DNA of 64,000 bases, taken from NCBI RefSeq assembly GCF_007655135.1, contig NC_045134.1, positions 18,004,568 to 18,068,567 of the forward strand, given 5' to 3'. The notes beneath the pieces are model-generated. The model was not told the origin of the DNA. It was given only the letters and a program-made list of their open reading frames with translations, and made no database searches. The stretch is from Punica granatum (Eukaryota > Streptophyta > Magnoliopsida > Myrtales > Lythraceae). Position numbers and translations under genes: made by a program. Shown one piece after another: positions 43,882 through 57,007 of this stretch (its first letter is position 1; each line of letters begins with the position of its first letter).

Positions 43882-45507
43882 TGTCAGCACCCCATTTTGG
43901 CTCACCATTCCAAACAATGATATTAGCAATGACCCAAGCCACGACTTGAGCAGAATACAGAAAACGGCTCGGCAGAGCAAGAAATCACTATTCATCCTCA
44001 AGTTGGCAAAATTGAGCAAATGGCCCATGGACATGACAGAAGGACTCTAGGGGTCACCAAAGGGGAACAGAGCGGCCAAAGAACTCAACAATGTCCAAAA
44101 CCGGCGTTTTCAGTGTACTACACGGACGGCACTATTTTCCGATAGTTCGCTCGGCCGTCGGAAGATAGTGAATATTGGACTCCAAAAATCCACACCAGTG
44201 CCAAAAAGATGAAAAGTGTCCCCAAAGGCATTTTTCAAATCATCTGCTCTATACAGAACAATTTTCTGTATACAGACAACTTTTCAGTGGAAGTCCAAAA
44301 ATGCCGGTTTCCTGGAGAAAAGTTAATTCCAAATATCAGACGCGGCCATGCCCCATCAACACACAGAGTATGAACAACGCTTCAGATTGTCTTTTGGAAG
44401 TCACACAGACACTTCAAATGACTTCCGAACGACAAAACAAGCATACCCCTCTTCAGAAGAGCATAGCCGGAGAAGGGTCTGATGGAATTACGGCAAACGA
44501 AGTTCATACCGCATTGCCCAGAAAACTCTAGCAGACATTCACAATTGGGCAAAACAAACAGCAAAACCCCTCGCGGTTTCCCGAGTAACCTCCGAAGAGC
44601 GGAAATGACCATTTTTAGTGGAAATCCATATCCGGAGGTCCTCTTTGGGGAAACTTAACTCCGAATGCTTACGTTACACAATGCTAGCCTTCTCAAGGCT
44701 CAATGTGGAATCGTCGGAATAAATCACACGACTCACCTAGACCTCCCGAGCAGCGCTTTAGAGGTCTCAGATACACTTTTCAAGTCCTTGGAGGTTTGAT
44801 CTCGACAAACAGAGATTACAGTAATCTCCGGAGTGCCCAAGCAACTCAGAAATCATCCTGAGAAATCCAGTTTCGACCTCCTAGGACGTCTCCGGCCCCA
44901 CGTTAGCATTACCGGCTTAAGGGATAATTGTTCACGTTGTCTGACAATTTATGTCAAAATGACCAACGTGAGATGCGGACACAAGATATGCTGTCAGAAG
45001 CGGACAACTTCGCCCTGGTCACTTGCAATGAGCAAAACCGGATTCCGAGCCTCGCACACATCCGGGACATTTCTCCATGAAAAATGTCAATCTCGGGCTC
45101 ATTAACTCCGTTTTCTCGCGTATATCGACAATTCGACGTTCAATTCGAACCACGAACTTCGAATGCGCGACCAATCGAGACCCGAACTTTGGCCCGAACT
45201 TACCTCGCGACCCGTGGGACCCACGGCCAACTCATTGCCGCCTCACCCATGCCCATTGCCCTCCATGTCTCTTGTCATCTTCTTCTTCAAGCCAAGAAGA
45301 CAACTTGCATTTGTCTTCCTTTTGCAAAATATCTAAGTGTTTCAATTCAACACTCCAACTTCCCATCCAAGCCATCAATGCTCTTATCTCTTCTCCATTA
45401 ATGCAATGGATGAGGATTGAGCTTGATATTTCCTTAAGAAATTCGGATTCCACTAATCCATGGCCCTAATTGCACTTTTCTTCACTAATCTTGCATTTAA
45501 GCTTTTC

Positions 45508-45515
45508 TATATATT
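45508..45515 (+). promoter_or_regulatory. TATA box of LTR A3
   Basis: TATATATT lies in the position of the A1 TATA box, about 1.63 kb from the LTR start, followed by cattaactt and pyrimidine-rich cactctctctctag. Confidence 0.5.
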
Positions 45516-46026
45516 GTCCAAATGTCATTAACTTAAGGGGAGACCTTAAAACACTCTCTCTCTAGCATTTCTCACTCTTCAAAAGCTCTCAAACTCCATA
45601 GCAAACCGCAGCAAGCTTCAGCCATTTCCAGCAAGCAAAACCAAGCAAAACCGGGCAAAGTCTTAAGTCGGAATCCATCCCGGCTTGAATCCAAACTTTA
45701 CCAAACTTCATATCCAACATGTTTTCGAGCCCCTCTATCCATTTCTGAACTTAGATTTTATGTTTGAAGCCTCTAAGCCATAGAACCAGCCTTGAACAAA
45801 ATCTGGACAGATTTGGTCCTTCTCGGGTAAAAAATGTCAAACCGGGTTTCAAGCCTTTCCAAGTCGGTTTGAGCTACCAAAACCCATCAAACACCCCCCC
45901 ACACAACCCTAGGGTGTCAAGAAGTCAAGAAATCCAAGACAAACCCGTCGGTTTAACCCCAGGAAGAAGAAACAGCCCGACTGCCCAGTCGGGTCGAAAT
46001 TTCTGACTGTTTGTGCGGTTTTCTTG

Positions 46027-46400
46027 CAGATCGGGTCGATCCGAGACTCTTTTCGGAAAACGACCACCACAGCCACCTCCAGAGGTGAGTTAGCAGTCGG
46101 GAGCCGTTGGCCTTGCTCAAAAATTCCATCGGGAACCTCCGTAGCAACGTCCGACCCGACTGGTGCCAGACGGGTCCGAATTTCCAGACGTACTCTGTTT
46201 TCCGTGAACTTTGCAGGGCTTTACGGGTCGACCCGATAACTCTGGGACCAAACGACCACCACAGTCACCTCCGGGGGTCAGTTAGGAGTCAGGAGCCACT
46301 GACCTTGCCTCAAAATTCCATCGGGAGCCTCCGTGGCGACGTCCGACCCGACTTGTGCCAGTCGGGTCTGTCCAATATTTCAGCCAGGTCTGTTTGATGC
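46027..46400 (+). repeat. Two about 190-bp tandem units in the A3 leader
   Basis: cgaccaccacag occurs at 46061 and 46253 (192 apart), followed in each by cacctcc, ggagcc, aaaattccatcggga and acgtccgacccgact. Related units occur at 1-300 in LTR B1. Confidence 0.7.
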
Positions 46401-46559
46401 CATTCGGGTCTGTTCAACGGAAAACAGCTCAAAACCGACCCATCAACGGTCCAACCCGACTCTTGAAGGTCCCATCCCGCATCTCGGGACTAGTTGGAGC
46501 TCTCGGGTGACCAGCGTCCGTCACCGAGCGTCACCGAGCGTAACCCTCGAGCGTCCCCA

Positions 46560-47650
46560 GCGTCCATCACCAGCACACCCGCGCACGCCCGTGCTCGTCA
46601 TCCAGCGCCACCCGCGCCCATCACCAGCACACCCGCGCCCATCACCAGCACACCCGCGCCCGTCACCCGCGCACGCCCGTGCTCGTCATCCAGCGCCACC
46701 CGCGCCCATCACCAGCACACCCGCGCCCGTCACCCGCGCACGCCCGTGCTCGTCATCCAACGCCACCCGCGCCCATCACCAGCACACCCGCGCCCGTCAC
46801 CCGCGCACGCCCGTGCTCGTCATCCAGCGCCACCCGCGCCCTTCACCAGCACAACCGTGCCCGCCACCCGCGCACTCCCGTGCTCCTCATCCAGCGCCAC
46901 CCGCGCCCTTCACCAGCACACCCGTGCCCGTCACCCGCGCACTCCCGCGCCCATCACCAGCACACCCGCGCCCGTCACCCGCGCACGCCCGTGCTTGTCA
47001 TCCAGCGCCACCCGCGCCCTTCACCAGCACACCCGTGCCGGTCACCCGCGCACGCCCGCGCTCGTCATCCAGCGCCACCCGCGCCCATCACCAGCACACC
47101 CGCGCCCGTCACCCGCGCACGCCCGTGCTCGTCATCCAGCGCCACCCGCGCCCATCACCAGCACACCCGCGCCCGTCACCCGCGCACGCCCGTGCTCGTC
47201 ATCCAGCGCCACCCGCGCCCTTCACCAGCACACCCGTGCCCGTCACCCGCGCACCCCTGTGCTCGTCATCCAGCGCCACCCGCGCCCATCACCAGCACAC
47301 CCTTGCCGATCACCCGCGCACGCCCGTGCTCGTCACCAGCGCCACCCGCGCCCTTCACCAGCACACCCGTGCCCGCCACCCGCGCACTCCCGTGCTCATC
47401 ATCCAGCGCCACCCGCGCCCTTCACCAGCACACCCGTGTCCGTCACCCGCGCACTCCCGGGCTCATCATCCAGCGCCACCCGCGCCCGTCACCGGCGCAC
47501 GCCCGCGCCCGTCACCGGCGCACGCCCGCGCCCGTCACCGGCGCACGCCCGCGCCCGTCATCCGCGCACGCCCGTGCCCGTCACCCGCTCCCGTCCGTGC
47601 CCGCCATCCGTGCACGCCCGCGCCCGTCACCCGCGCACGTCCTTGCCCAA
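46560..47650 (+). repeat. GC-rich minisatellite with 67-bp higher-order unit
   Basis: The word tccagcgccac recurs at 46601, 46689, 46756, 46823, 46890 and 47001, that is, spacings of 88, 67, 67, 67 and 111. These equal multiples of a 22-bp subunit plus one base. Three subunit types (catcaccagcacacccgcgcc, gtcacccgcgcacgcccgt, gctcgtcatccagcgccaccc) alternate. All three forward frames stay open for about 1.1 kb because the repeat has no stop codon. It occupies the slot of the GC-rich patch of other A LTRs. Confidence 0.92.
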
Positions 47651-50483
47651 CACCAACGCTTGTCAATGCCCACCAACGCCCGTGCACGTCCACCCTTGCG
47701 CCCGAATACCCTTTTAAGGGTTCCACCGAGTCACCCGACTCTCAAACACTTCCCCGACTCTTTTCTCGTATTCCGAGGCTAGGTAAAACACTTCTGACTT
47801 AGAGGAGTTAGGACTTTTTATATTTTTGCATGGCTATGGAGTATTATGGTGTTTCATGCATGTTTCATTTGCAAGATTTAATTTTTATGCAATTTTATGT
47901 TATATTATGCATGTACACTATCTTATGACTTGCTACCATGTCGGAAAAGAGCTTGGATCATCATAAAGAAGACTATCCCAACCCGATTATGGCACATTAA
48001 TTCTCGGCCAACTCTCTAAAGGAGAGGGTTGAGACTTAAATTGCTCTTTTCGGGTTAAGATCGGTCTCCTTAACCTATTCAAGTTAATTTCCGAGTTTGT
48101 TTTATCATTATTGCATGCATGAAGCCGGTGTTATTTTATCCTTTTCCTTAGTTAACACGTTTGTGAATGTTTGTATGTTTAAATGAGCTAAACAAATCGT
48201 GATAACGCCGGCTTTTGTTAAAAAGGAGTGCTATTTATCACGGTTGATGTTTGAGCATGCGAGAAATAATTAAACCACGATTAGGAAATCATTCGTGACT
48301 CGGATAGAGCCATGAGAACCTTCGGCCACCCTTCACAAGATGAAGCCGAGGGCTTCTTGGCCTTCCTTGGGTCAAGAATGAGTTCCTTATCTCAAGTTTA
48401 ATTTGTTGATCGGATGATGTGAAGTTTTACTTCAATGTCTTTACGATTCCCATTAAAATATCATGTAAAGACTCTTTCAAACGAAGCATGCATGGATTCG
48501 AGTATCGATGACTCATTCGGGTCCATTTGGTTATGAGGATAGTTTCGGTCATTAGACCAAATTATCCTCGATCCTTATGGAATCGTCTTGGTCGTCGAGT
48601 CGCGAATCGTTTTCACAATTAATGCATTCGGCACAACCCTTAAGCATTAATGCCACAAACTGGTTAATCGGGACGCTCACACGATTAAACTCACTTCACA
48701 CTGATAAAGTTTACCCGAATTGGACATTAATTGATAACTCGCGTCGACGAGTCGTCAAAGGACGTTGGTGCCCTTTTCAAACTTATCAATTTCAAAACCC
48801 GAAACGCGCGGTCCGATGTAGCATGGACGTCTGGAAAGGGCTTCTGTGTCTCAAACTTGAGTTTTTACCTGATTCTAGGTAACTCAGGTCAAGATACAGA
48901 AGATCTTTCTAGATCACTTCCGGGCAGATCGACCGGTTTTTTGGCTTTTTTTGGGGTTCTTGCACAACCCTGGATGATCCAGGGAATCGGTCGACACCGG
49001 CTACAGGCCGAGTTGGCCCGCACTGCGATCTTTCCCCTTTTCTGAAAACAATTTTCAAATAGAGGGCAAAATTGTCTTTTCACAATCCAGCGACATCCTT
49101 AGGGTTAGCATAACAGAAACACTACAGTACGGGATAAGAACGGGCTACCTGTTCAGGTGCAGGTTCATCTGCATAGCCTTTTCTTATCTAACTGACGAGT
49201 TTCTGTTATCCTAACATAGACTCGGGTAACTAGAACAGTTGATCCCTGTGAGAAAACCTGTGAAATGCTGATTAACCTTTCACTCGACCTAACCAAACAC
49301 TAGATAATGGTTAGGAGGAATTCTAGATTCCAAATCTAGAGTCAAAACACGAGTTTGGTTAATTCAGTGGTAATTCAGTGTCACAATACAGAACAACTGT
49401 AAAAGAGATCCACACACTTGAGATTTGACTCTCTTTGTCAAGTTCTCAAAACAAAGCCGAATGCTAAAACGTTGGCACATGTTTGATTGTTTAGCATATG
49501 GCATTTGCTTGCAAAAACACCCCTGGGTTAATAATCTGTTAATTCATGTAAACACGACAATAACAAACACTTTGTCTGTTATTAACATGTTGCGTGTTAT
49601 CTTTCCGCACCTGTTTGCCATGCGGGTCGAGCCTGATCCCTAGGCCGAATAATATTAGGGTTCAACGCCCTAATCATCGAGCATAGGGTCCAACACCCTA
49701 ATCAACAGTCACAGGGTCCAACGCCCTATTCAGTGAGAGCGTCCATTGAATTTCAGTTCTTCGGTCTTTTCCCTAAACTCACGGTGAGTTAGAGTGGAAT
49801 AATAAACGACTGGAATTCGACCCTTTTGTAATTTGTATTTATTGTTTTGAGAGCATTGTAAGGATTCTATTTGGTGCATTTATTCTGTAAGAATTCCAGT
49901 CGGTGAGCGAACGGTTCGAGAGTCGAATTAATCGAATCGGTCTAATGCTTGCCCAGACACAAGTAAATCCAAGATCTCGCGGTTCTGGTTCACGCAGGGA
50001 TTCAACCTCCATGGTTCGATGAACTGTAACGCAAGATTGTGAACCAATTCCCTGACATATAGATTTACTTCTCTCCCGGCTTCTCAACCGACATCGTTTG
50101 GTTCATCGAATCTCCGGTGTTAAAACGTGCGAGCCAAGTGCAGCTTAATTCACGCGGTAAATAATAAAACATGCAAGCCTAGCAAACCAGAGTACCGAAA
50201 GGGCGTGCGGGATATAGGCCCGCACGTAACATGAACCCCCGAACACGGACTTTCCGGTTCCGCACATACCAATGCCTTAACAACAAACTAGGTGTTCCAT
50301 ACCCCTAGACCTGGGTAACTTATCCGCCCTCGACCTCCGGGTCGTAAAATGATAAGTGGCGATTCCTTCTCTCACGCGTGTCCGACGCGCGCCCCCGCGG
50401 GAAGGTGGACGTTCCGACCAAGCCGCGCGATCCAAAAGCGCGCAATGCGGGCCCCGACGAGAGTCAACATTCGGGTCCGTACA

Positions 50484-51500
50484 GACACGAAGTCCTGGAC
50501 GCGAAGTCCGAAAAGCGGTAAAGATGGACAAGAAGTCTTGGACGCGAAGTCCGAAAAGCGGTAAAGATGGACACGAAGTCCTGGACGCGAAGTCCGAAAA
50601 GCGGTAAAGATGGACACGAAGTCCGAAAAGCGGTAAAGATGGACGCGAAGTCCGTAAAGCAGTAAAGATGGACCCGAAGTCCTGGACGCGAAGTCCGAAA
50701 AGCTGTAAAGATGGACACGAAATCCTGGACGTGAAGTCCGAAAAGCAGTAAAGATGGACACGAAGTCCGTAAAGCAGTAAAGATGGACACGAAGTCCGAA
50801 AAGCAGTAAAGATGGACACGAAGTCCATGGACGCGAAGTCCGAAAAGCGGTAAAAATGGACACGAAGTCCTGGACGCGAAGTCCGAAAAGCGGTAAAGAT
50901 GGACACGAAATCCTGGACGCGAAGTCCGAAAAGCGGTAAAGATGAACGCGAAGTCTTGGAGGCGAAGTTCGAAAAGCGGTAAAGATGGACGCGAAGTCCG
51001 AAAAGCGGTAAAGTTGGACGCGAGTCCGAAAAGCAGTAAAGATGGACACGAAGTCCTGGACGCGAAGTCCCAAAAGCGGTAAAGATGGACGCGATGTCCG
51101 AAAAGCAGTAAAGATGGACGCGAAGTCCTGGACGCGAAGTCGGAAAAGCAGTAAAGATGAACGCGAAGTCCGAAAAGCAGTAAAGATGGACGCGAAGTCC
51201 TGGACGCGAAGTCCGAAAAGCAGTAAAGACGGGACGCGAAGTCCTGGACGCGAAATCCGAAAAGCGGTAAAGATGGATGCGAAGTCCTGGACGCGAAGTC
51301 CGAAAAGTGGTAAAGATGGACACGAAGTCCTGGACGCGAAGTCCCAAAAGCAGTAAAGATGGACGCGAAATCCTGGACGCGAAGTCTGAAAAGCAGTAAA
51401 GATGGATGCGAAGTCCGAAAAGCAATAAAGATGGACGCGAAGTCCCAAAAGCAGTAAAGATGGACACGAAGTCCCGAAAGTAGTAAAGGTAGGCATGCTG
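50484..51500 (-). repeat. Hairpin tandem array 2, second part
   Basis: The array resumes after A3, mostly with a longer composite unit of about 43 bases: ggacacgaagtcc, then tGGACGCGAAGTCC, then gaaaagcggtaaagat, i.e. two hairpin cores per spacer. Units become irregular near 51480. Confidence 0.9.
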
Positions 51501-51940
51501 CGAAAATGCAGGGAATGTTGAAGCAGCGACTAGTGTTAGGGAATGGCGCGGGGCGCCGAAGAGGGGCTCTTGGCATTGGGTCGTGGCTTTGTTGGGATAG
51601 TGTAGTGGTAGGCGTGGCTTGCATTGCCGCCGGGGTGGTTGTGCTTTGCTGGAGACCCGCTTTCCCCCTAGGGCGGTTGTGCGTCTGATCCGCCCAAAAG
51701 CCGACCCTGCTGTTGGATCGATTGTTTGTTACTCTTGCTGGCAGCTGGTCTCGCCGCTGAAGCGATTGCTTGCTAGGAATGCCCTGGTCTCGCCGCTGAA
51801 GCGATTGCTTGCTGGGAATGCCCTGGTCTCGCCTATGAGATTTTTGCTTGCTAGGCGGTTGCTCGTTGCTGGTTGGGCGGTTGTTCATTTGCTAGGGACC
51901 GGCGTCTAGCGATGCGGGACTTGAGCTCTGAGAACGCCTG
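51501..51940 (-). other. Element C 3' region between array 2 and LTR B2
   Basis: No gene seen. It contains a 39-bp tandem repeat at 51745-51861 (ctggtctcgccgctgaagcg..., starts at 51745, 51784 and 51823) and Gly/Trp-coding-like ggcggttg words. The left flank of B2 ends in gcctg. Confidence 0.6.
51745..51861. repeat. 39-bp tandem repeat, three copies
   Basis: The starts at 51745, 51784 and 51823 are exactly 39 apart. The third copy diverges after ctggtctcgcc. Confidence 0.85.
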
Positions 51941-52046
51941 TGTGCACCCGAATTTAATCTCGTCGGGGCACGCATGCGCGCGCCTAACCAAACGCTGCTT
52001 GGGAGTGTCCACCTTCCCGGGGACGCGCGACGGACGCACGTGAGAA

Positions 52047-52056
52047 GGAGTCGCCA
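52047..52056 (-). other. PBS-like decamer in U5 of B2
   Basis: GGAGTCGCCA, at the same distance from the LTR edge as in families A and C. Confidence 0.65.
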
Positions 52057-55000
52057 CTTGCCATTTTACGACCCGAAGGTGGAGGGCCGGCAAGTTACCC
52101 GGGTCTAGGGGTACGGGGTACACCTAAATGCTAAGGCAATGGTCGTACGGAACCGGAAATTCCGAATTCGGGGTTTCTATTACGTGCGGGCCTATATCCC
52201 GCACGCCCTTTCGGTACTCTAGCTTGCTAGGCTTGCCATTCTGTTTATTTACCGCGTGATTTAGAGTTGCGCTCGACTCGCCCGTTTTGACACTGTAAAT
52301 TCGATGAAGTGATCAAGTTGGGCAAAGAGTCCGAAAGATGAGTAGGCTTGTGCATCGAGAAATCGGTTCACTATCTTAGCGTTACAGTTCATCGAACCGT
52401 GATGGTCGATTCCCTGCGCGAACCGAGACCGCGAGTATTCGAGCTTACTCGTCTCTTGGTGATAATAGACCAACTCGACCTGATTCGACACTCGGACCTC
52501 TCGCTCACCGATCAGGGATCCTTACAAGTGAATGATTATACAAATAAGATCCTCGCGATGTTCTCTCGAATAATTACAAAGTGCAACTGAATAAGTAAAT
52601 GGATCCCGATCGGTTTGCACTGGGCCAATATTCCGCTCCGGCTCACCGAGTATTTTGAATAACCGATAAACAAATTAAGGCAACGCGGGCTCGAGGAGCC
52701 AGGGGTCGGGTTCGATCGATCCAATGGTTTTCGGGAGAACCGGTCGGTTCTCACCGTATCCGATGGACAGGTCGAGCTCCCGGGTGATATCTAAACCCGT
52801 TTCACGTGCTCAATCCAAATCCGCCTTCCACATAGGCCGCATTCGGAGTTTGACGGTGAATCGAGGCTAGACCCCATTCCGCACTCGGGTTGCACGCGCT
52901 CGGTGAGTTAAGAGGTGTTGGACCTCGTGTTTGGTGATTTGGGGCGTTGGACCCCGTGCAAACGTAACCTATGGGTTCGGGCCCGAACCGCAATAAATCA
53001 TCAAAAGCAAGAATAAAACAGAAGAAAGCTGATATAACTGACATAATACAGAAAGCAACTGACAACAACTGATAAGTGTCGGTGAATACAAACGAATCGT
53101 GTATTAGGCCGAATATACGTGACTTAATCAGTTATTAACCGGGATTGATTAGCAAACAATGTATCTAACCTAGGCAAACATAGATGGTGGATTAGAATAG
53201 GGTTCTAAGCCAATTACATGTGTGTGTTTGTTTTATGACTCTTATTCAGTTAAGTGTCACTGCGGTTTCACCGAATTAGTCAAACTCGTGTTTTGACTCT
53301 AGATTGGAATCTATAATTCCGCCTATCCATTATCTAGTGTTTGATTAGGCTGGATGTATGATTAGTCCGGTTCTTTGTGTTTTGTAACTGAGATAAAATG
53401 CTCCCCACCGAATCTACAATAGGAAGATAGAAACACCGAAAGTGAACGGAATGGGCTGTACGAATGAAACTCGCACCCGAACGGGCCGCCCCTTTCCGTC
53501 CATAAATCGAGGTGTTCCCGACTCCCTAAAGCCTAGGATATCAGTGAATCACGGAATGACGACTATGCCCTTGAGTGGTAAAACATGTGATGTTCATATA
53601 TAAATTAAAGATCGTGTGACACGAAGAGGTCTAAAGAGGACTTGCGCATCTCGACTCGAGCCGCCTCAAATTGGGCCCGGACTCGAGTCATAGTACGCGA
53701 GTACTTGCTAGACACGATTCTATTCGTGTTACACGTCTCGATATTTTGAAATTATGAGCTTTTAAGGAAAAGGGCATTTCCGCCGTTCCATGAACCATCG
53801 ATGCGTTTACGAATTAATAATCAATTTATACAATTATTTAGTCCAAGTGACTTAATTAACCGAGTAACACGTCCCGCTTATCCCGTTTGTGAAATTATTC
53901 GATGTTTATTGCTCCTTATTACGGTCATCATCGATTTAATGGGTAATGGTCCGAAATCCATTCACCTATCATGAGATTAACACACGTCTAGCGATGGAAC
54001 ACGGATACGAATACACTCAATTCCAAGGATCGAACGCGAAGCGACGGAGGAGACCACCCTAGTCCCGGGAGGGGTCAAGGAGCACTCGGCCCTTTTCCGA
54101 AGGATTAGGCCGAGAGGCCCCCTTGACCCGCCTTGGGTCACGGATGGTATCCCACATCGATTCGGGCCCTTCCTTGCATGCCTAATGCGTCAAGCACGTA
54201 AATAACACATGTTTTACTCATTTCGATATCACCGTGACCATAATCGCATAAAGTCATACAAATATGCACAAATGAGATATTTAAACGGAAAACAACAAAG
54301 ACGGCATTGACTCAAATGATAATAAAATGAATAAAGCACGGGAATCGATCCGTTTCGAGGCGGAAGAAAGCTCCCCGGACCCGAATGGTCCAAGGAAGCT
54401 CTCGGCCACCTTTTCCCAAGGAGGGCCGTGAGCTTCCGTGGCTCATGCGGGTCGGGAAAATTCCTTCGGCCCCGATTCGGATCTCTTCCCGTCATGCCAT
54501 CATATTACACACGATTAACGATAAAAAAAAACATAGGAACCGCCCCTTTCCGGGAAGGAGGAGGCAGCCCTAGCCTCTGGTGGCCAAGGGGACTCGTGGG
54601 TCTCTCCCTAGAGACTTGGCCGCGAGCTCCATGGCCCAATCCGTGGCCAAGGAAGCCTCTCCCGCCCGGATCTAAGTCGTTTCCCATTATGGCACGTGAG
54701 CTCGAACATCATATATACATGGCATGGACATGCAAACGAAAATAACGAGCGTACGTTGTATGGGAATGCATGGCATCACGGATCCGAAAAGAAAAGAACC
54801 AACTTTCATGCGTTCGGTTGCTCAAACCATATAAACGTCTCATACAAACAAGAATCGAGGATCCTAGCTCTTCTAAGTTGTAGAGGGATGTTACCTAGCT
54901 TCGATGCACGAGGAAAAGAGTCGGGGAAGTGGCCGTGGGAGTCGCTAGACTCGGTTTGAGCGTTACGGGTTGAAGGACCCAAAAGATGGCAGCCGCGGCA

Positions 55001-55657
55001 GTCTCGGGAGAATGGCTTGGCACGCGAGCTCTGGGCATGGCACGGTGCAGGGTCGAGCTCGTTGGACTCCTAAGAGGCGGATCTAGACGGGCACGGGTAG
55101 ACCCGAGCGTGCCAAGGCCTGAGCAAACTCGAAAATGTGAGACAATGTTCGGTAAAAAACGTGTAAGGCCCGGTAAGAGAGAAACGGGTGAATGGTGGTT
55201 GTGCACGGTTGATCGGCCCTCGGAACGTGACCACCTCTTCACGAGAGAGGGTGAGGGTTGTGAGGAACCCTTTGAATGTGATGGCACGACTCTCCGAAGT
55301 CGTGGGAAGAAATGGCACGTCGAGGAAGTGTCTGGTGCGCGCGGGTATGCTCTAGGAACCCGATTATGTTTTCGGCTGGAACGAGGTGTTAGGGATCTCA
55401 AATCGAAAATCTAAATCCGGAAATGGACTTAGGGGGTGGGAAATATGTAGGCTAGGAAGTTTGATGATTTTTGGCTTAAGTCGGGTCGGGTGGTTACCGG
55501 AATACCGGGTGGTTTTCCGGCGATTTTAGCCGGTTTCGGCCTTGGCACGGGCTGAACGAAAGTGAGGGAGAGGGCTGGAGCTTGAGAGGTTTTTGGAGAG
55601 AGATTGGCTTGAGAGAGAGGGAGAATGGAGAAGTGATTAAGTCTAATGATCAATGGG

Positions 55658-55665
55658 AACTTATA
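55658..55665 (-). promoter_or_regulatory. TATA box of LTR B2
   Basis: TATAAGTT on the minus strand, about 1.35 kb from the LTR start, followed by cccattgatcattagac and a pyrimidine-rich stretch (cattctccctctctctcaagcc). Confidence 0.45.
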
Positions 55666-57007
55666 GGATGTGTTAATGGCTTGATTAAGGGGAGTTGATT
55701 GCGGTTTAATGGGCTAATGGGCTACCGAATCTGACTTAGAGGGCTGCTGAAAAATTAGAGGAGCATTGATGAGGGGAAAATGTCACATAGTGTGTAGGGA
55801 AAGCAAGAAAGAAGTGATAGCAAGTGATGGGAGTTGATGGATGGATGTAAGTGTGTAAGAAGATTTGAAATGGGTGGTGGAGGGAAGCTCTTGGAGATGG
55901 AGCCGCCGGCCTTGAGGGGTTTGAGCCCCGGCTTGGGCTGTCAATTCGGAGCCGAGGGTTGAACCGTGGCTTGGGGTTGAGCCGCGGCTTGACGGCTTGG
56001 CTTGGCTGAGCTGTGGGTCCCATTCGATTGAGAGAAAAGCCGAAAAATGCTTAAGACTTGATAGGGTGCGCGTCCGATCTCCGATGTCCAATTAATTTAT
56101 GGATTTGGAATGCTTGAATGACGAGAATTTGAATGAGCCTAATATCGCCATGCGTCGTGTGGATGAACGTTCAGGCGACTCGGCGCCTCGAGGGTCGGTT
56201 TTGCCCTGTTTGGACGTTCGAAGAGGAGTTTAGCGTCCCCCGGTCCCCGATTGCTCTTTGTGCATCCTAACATTCGTTTCGGTGACCCTTTTACCCCGTA
56301 GGGATCGTCGGCTCGTCGTCCCCGGCCGAGGACAGTCAGCCCAGGGAGGCCTAGGGACTTGTGACCGGGATTTTCTCAGTGTTCCCTGAATGTCTTGAGG
56401 CGCTCGGGGATCGTCGTGGGGTGCTCAAAGATCGTTGTGATCTCTGTTTTTCGTGGAAATGCCCCGAAGGTTCGCCGGGAGACGTTCGTGCCCACTGAAA
56501 CGTAGCTCGGGAGACCGAGTCGAGTTCCGGAAGGTTGTCTTAAGCTTGTTCCCCGGCCCTGGTGGTCCTTGAATGCCTGTAAGCCCGTTTTGAGGGGCCA
56601 TTTGCTTGTCAGTGGGGCGAACCCCGGGAGCTCTGTTAGAAAAGGCGTCCGTGGGGGATCGGGGTGTCCCGGCTTAAGCAGGATGCCCCGGAAATGCGCC
56701 CGGACATGTAATTGGTCATTTTGGCACTGAGAGGGATTTTTGGAGCCCCATATTGGGCACCTTTCAGTGCTTCGGTGACTCAGTGATGAATAGTGCCACA
56801 GTGCCAGCTCTGCCGTTTTCGGGGTTCTTTGTCCGTTCGTTCTTCCGAGGGCTTTCCTTTGCTTTTCTTAGCGACCCAGCTCTTCTCTCATTGTTCATGA
56901 CTCCGTGCTCGCCTATTTGCCTCCGATTGCCGGGTGATGAATAGTGCCCCGGGCTTCGGTCGGGACCCTCGTGCGGGAAACCGGTGGGCCAAAATGGGGT
57001 GCTGACA

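Larger units (their letters stand above)
43882..50483 (+). mobile_element. Solo LTR A3 (6602 bp) inside array 2
   Basis: An A-family LTR on the + strand from TGTCAGCACCCC to CGGGTCCGTACA, flanked by perfect GACAC and by array 2 on both sides. It is about 2 kb longer than other A LTRs because of a 1.1-kb GC minisatellite and duplicated leader units. It contains the empty target site of A2 (49507-49511) and the U5 hairpin (50205-50225). No PPT or PBS is present, so it is a solo LTR. Confidence 0.9.
51941..57007 (-). mobile_element. Solo LTR B2 (5067 bp) inside element C
   Basis: Minus strand TGTCAGCACCCC (57007) to GGGTGCACA (51941). The right neighbour gcttgctacgtaccc does not resemble the PPT of A2 or C, and no PBS lies at the left, so it is a solo LTR. 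The flanks gcctg (51936-51940) and gcttg (57008-57012) form an imperfect duplication. It supplies the empty sites for the insertions of A1 and C into B1. The 142-codon ORF at 54986 lies in its leader and has no recognisable domain. Confidence 0.8.

Noticed and set aside
42431..43942. Minus-strand ORFs of 503, 466 and 257 codons with Phe/Cys/Ser repeats
   Set aside because: They translate the 29-bp array 2 in several frames; indels merely rotate the frame. No start context or non-repeat domain.
46333..47802. Overlapping + strand ORFs of 489, 407 and 367 codons rich in Pro, Ala, Arg and His
   Set aside because: All three frames are open at once over a 67-bp repeat with no stop codons. The proteins are the same words in rotation, with no domain.
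50277..51888. Minus-strand ORFs of 474, 396 and 374 codons
   Set aside because: Same cause, from the second part of array 2. The N-terminal non-repeat parts do not resemble any family I know.
54986..55414. 142-codon + strand ORF starting MAAAAVSGEW
   Set aside because: Lies in the GC-rich leader part of LTR B2, antisense to the element, with no known domain. B1 does not support conservation of the frame.
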